Shown one piece after another: positions 63,544-64,000 of a stretch of DNA of 64,000 nt. Under the pieces are notes generated by a model, which was not told the origin of the DNA, did no database searches, and saw nothing but the letters and a program-made list of their open reading frames with translations. The stretch lies in assembly GCA_965205965.1 (NCBI GenBank), contig CBDBHT010000008.1, positions 1,302,001-1,366,000 of the forward strand, given 5' to 3'. Every line of letters begins with the position of its first letter. Position 1 is the first letter of the stretch. The position numbers were made by a program, and so were the translations under genes. The stretch comes from Bin55 sp965205965 (GTDB taxonomy: Bacteria; Pseudomonadota; Gammaproteobacteria; Pseudomonadales; Azotimanducaceae).

Positions 63544-63782
63544 TAGAATACCTATTCTAACAATACGTGTTTATAAATAGTGGACTGGAAGGGGTTCTGG
63601 GATCAGGAGGGTCCGATGCCGAAGCAATACATGGTGGAGTTGGCTCAGGATGAGCGGGATGAGTTGGAAGCGGTGCTGAAGTCGAGCACGCGTCGGGCGC
63701 GGTGTCGGCGACGAAACTGCAGCGTGCACGGATTCTGCTGGCCGTGGATCAAGGGGTTGCGGGTCCGGCTCTGACGGACAGG
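63543..63782 (+). mobile_element. IS630-6, 5' fragment cut by IS256-3
   Basis: The left end GTAGAATACC follows CTA at 63540-63542, so the CTAG containing the pilin stop codon was the target and the stop was recreated. ORF A starts MPKQYMVELAQDERDELE, has an extra G near 63695 (TRRARCRR) that shifts frame, and is interrupted by IS256 near 63782. Confidence 0.85.
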
Positions 63783-64000
63783 AGTTGTGTCAAGAATTTT
63801 CTGCAATTTCCAGTGGGAGCGGAGATCCGGCCATATAGATAACGCTGCCCCGTCAACCACCGCTCATGGGTCTCCGCCGCAAGTGCCAAGATCAGACGCA
63901 GACAGGACTCCGCGTTAGGGAAGATCCTGACGACACGCGTTCGCCGGCGGAGCTCCTCGTTGTACCGCTCCAGCATGTTCGTGGACTTCATCCGCAGGCG
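63783..64000 (-). mobile_element. IS256-3, right end (runs out of window)
   Basis: GTTGTGTCAAGAATTTTCTG is the IS256 end. Reading leftward from the window edge the transposase C-terminus is MKSTNMLERYNEELRRRTRV to QRYLYGRI, then a deletion has removed the last ~20 codons and the 34-bp palindrome. The frame runs on through the IS end. The rest of the element lies beyond 64000. Confidence 0.88.

Noticed and set aside
1..64000. tRNA or rRNA genes
   Set aside because: Scanning both strands I found no convincing T-arm/anticodon arrangement or rRNA signature; a covariance-model search would settle it.

Overview
The window looks like chromosome from a gammaproteobacterium undergoing heavy insertion-sequence (IS) expansion. 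The native genes point there: a homodimeric-type E1 aceE with a 4-bp overlapping aceF, a family-B DNA polymerase II, PhoX, a type IVb-like pilin and a type V (autotransporter) beta-barrel. Native genes are visibly more AT-rich than the GC-rich ISs around them. About two thirds of the window is mobile DNA, and several native genes are broken (phoX, an aquaporin, a NahK-like sugar kinase). That pattern fits relaxed selection in a recently host-restricted lineage; this is inference, and I cannot name the species.

Layout. 1-9.8 kb: a phoX gene truncated at its 5' end and split by two IS630 copies; the second IS630 is itself filled by an IS1380 element, which is split by another IS. 10.4-10.98 kb: a D,D-carboxypeptidase. 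10.99-15.3 kb: an IS split by a 2.55-kb IS4-type element whose transposase carries a DruA-like (DUF4338) N-terminal region. 15.3-18.8 kb: a phage-type S24 repressor, decayed ISs and an alkyltransferase-like protein. 19.0-24.5 kb: a Russian-doll stack of IS5, IS1380 and ISNCY-type elements within a miniature element. 24.5-26.8 kb: polB. 27.4-32.6 kb: more nested ISs (IS256, ISNCY, DruA-IS4, IS-R). 32.7-39.8 kb: a giant (~2340 aa) Ig/cadherin-repeat autotransporter. 40.4-45 kb: IS5, IS1595, ISAs1 and IS630 remains plus a small TonB-like lipoprotein. 45.1-49.1 kb: a glycan-salvage pair (GH20 hexosaminidase and a stop-interrupted NahK-like kinase), ribH and a GNAT gene. 49.4-51.5 kb: a miniature element with two nested insertions. 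52.1-57.3 kb: a broken aquaporin gene and the aceE-aceF operon. 57.7-64 kb: miniature elements, the best-preserved DruA-IS4 element, IS630 remnants, a pilin-like gene and IS256.

Names used here: IS-R is an unclassified DDE family with a conserved RWKIENETFNTLK motif, termini CAGCAATTCCCCGTATAG and 9-bp target duplications. MITE-R, MITE-A and MITE-1595 are miniature derivatives of IS-R, IS1380-A and IS1595. MITE-X is a short inverted-end repeat with no parent seen here. Wherever both ends survive, target-site duplications (TSDs) let the insertion order be read directly. Removing the insertions restores the reading frames of phoX and of the IS1380-A transposase.

The most interesting signals are the DruA-IS4 element moving as a unit with perfect 10-bp TSDs, ISNCY elements always sitting in TAGTTA and apparently riding inside IS1380, the reuse of CTAG as a landing site by three IS families, and the giant acidic autotransporter standing intact among decaying genes.
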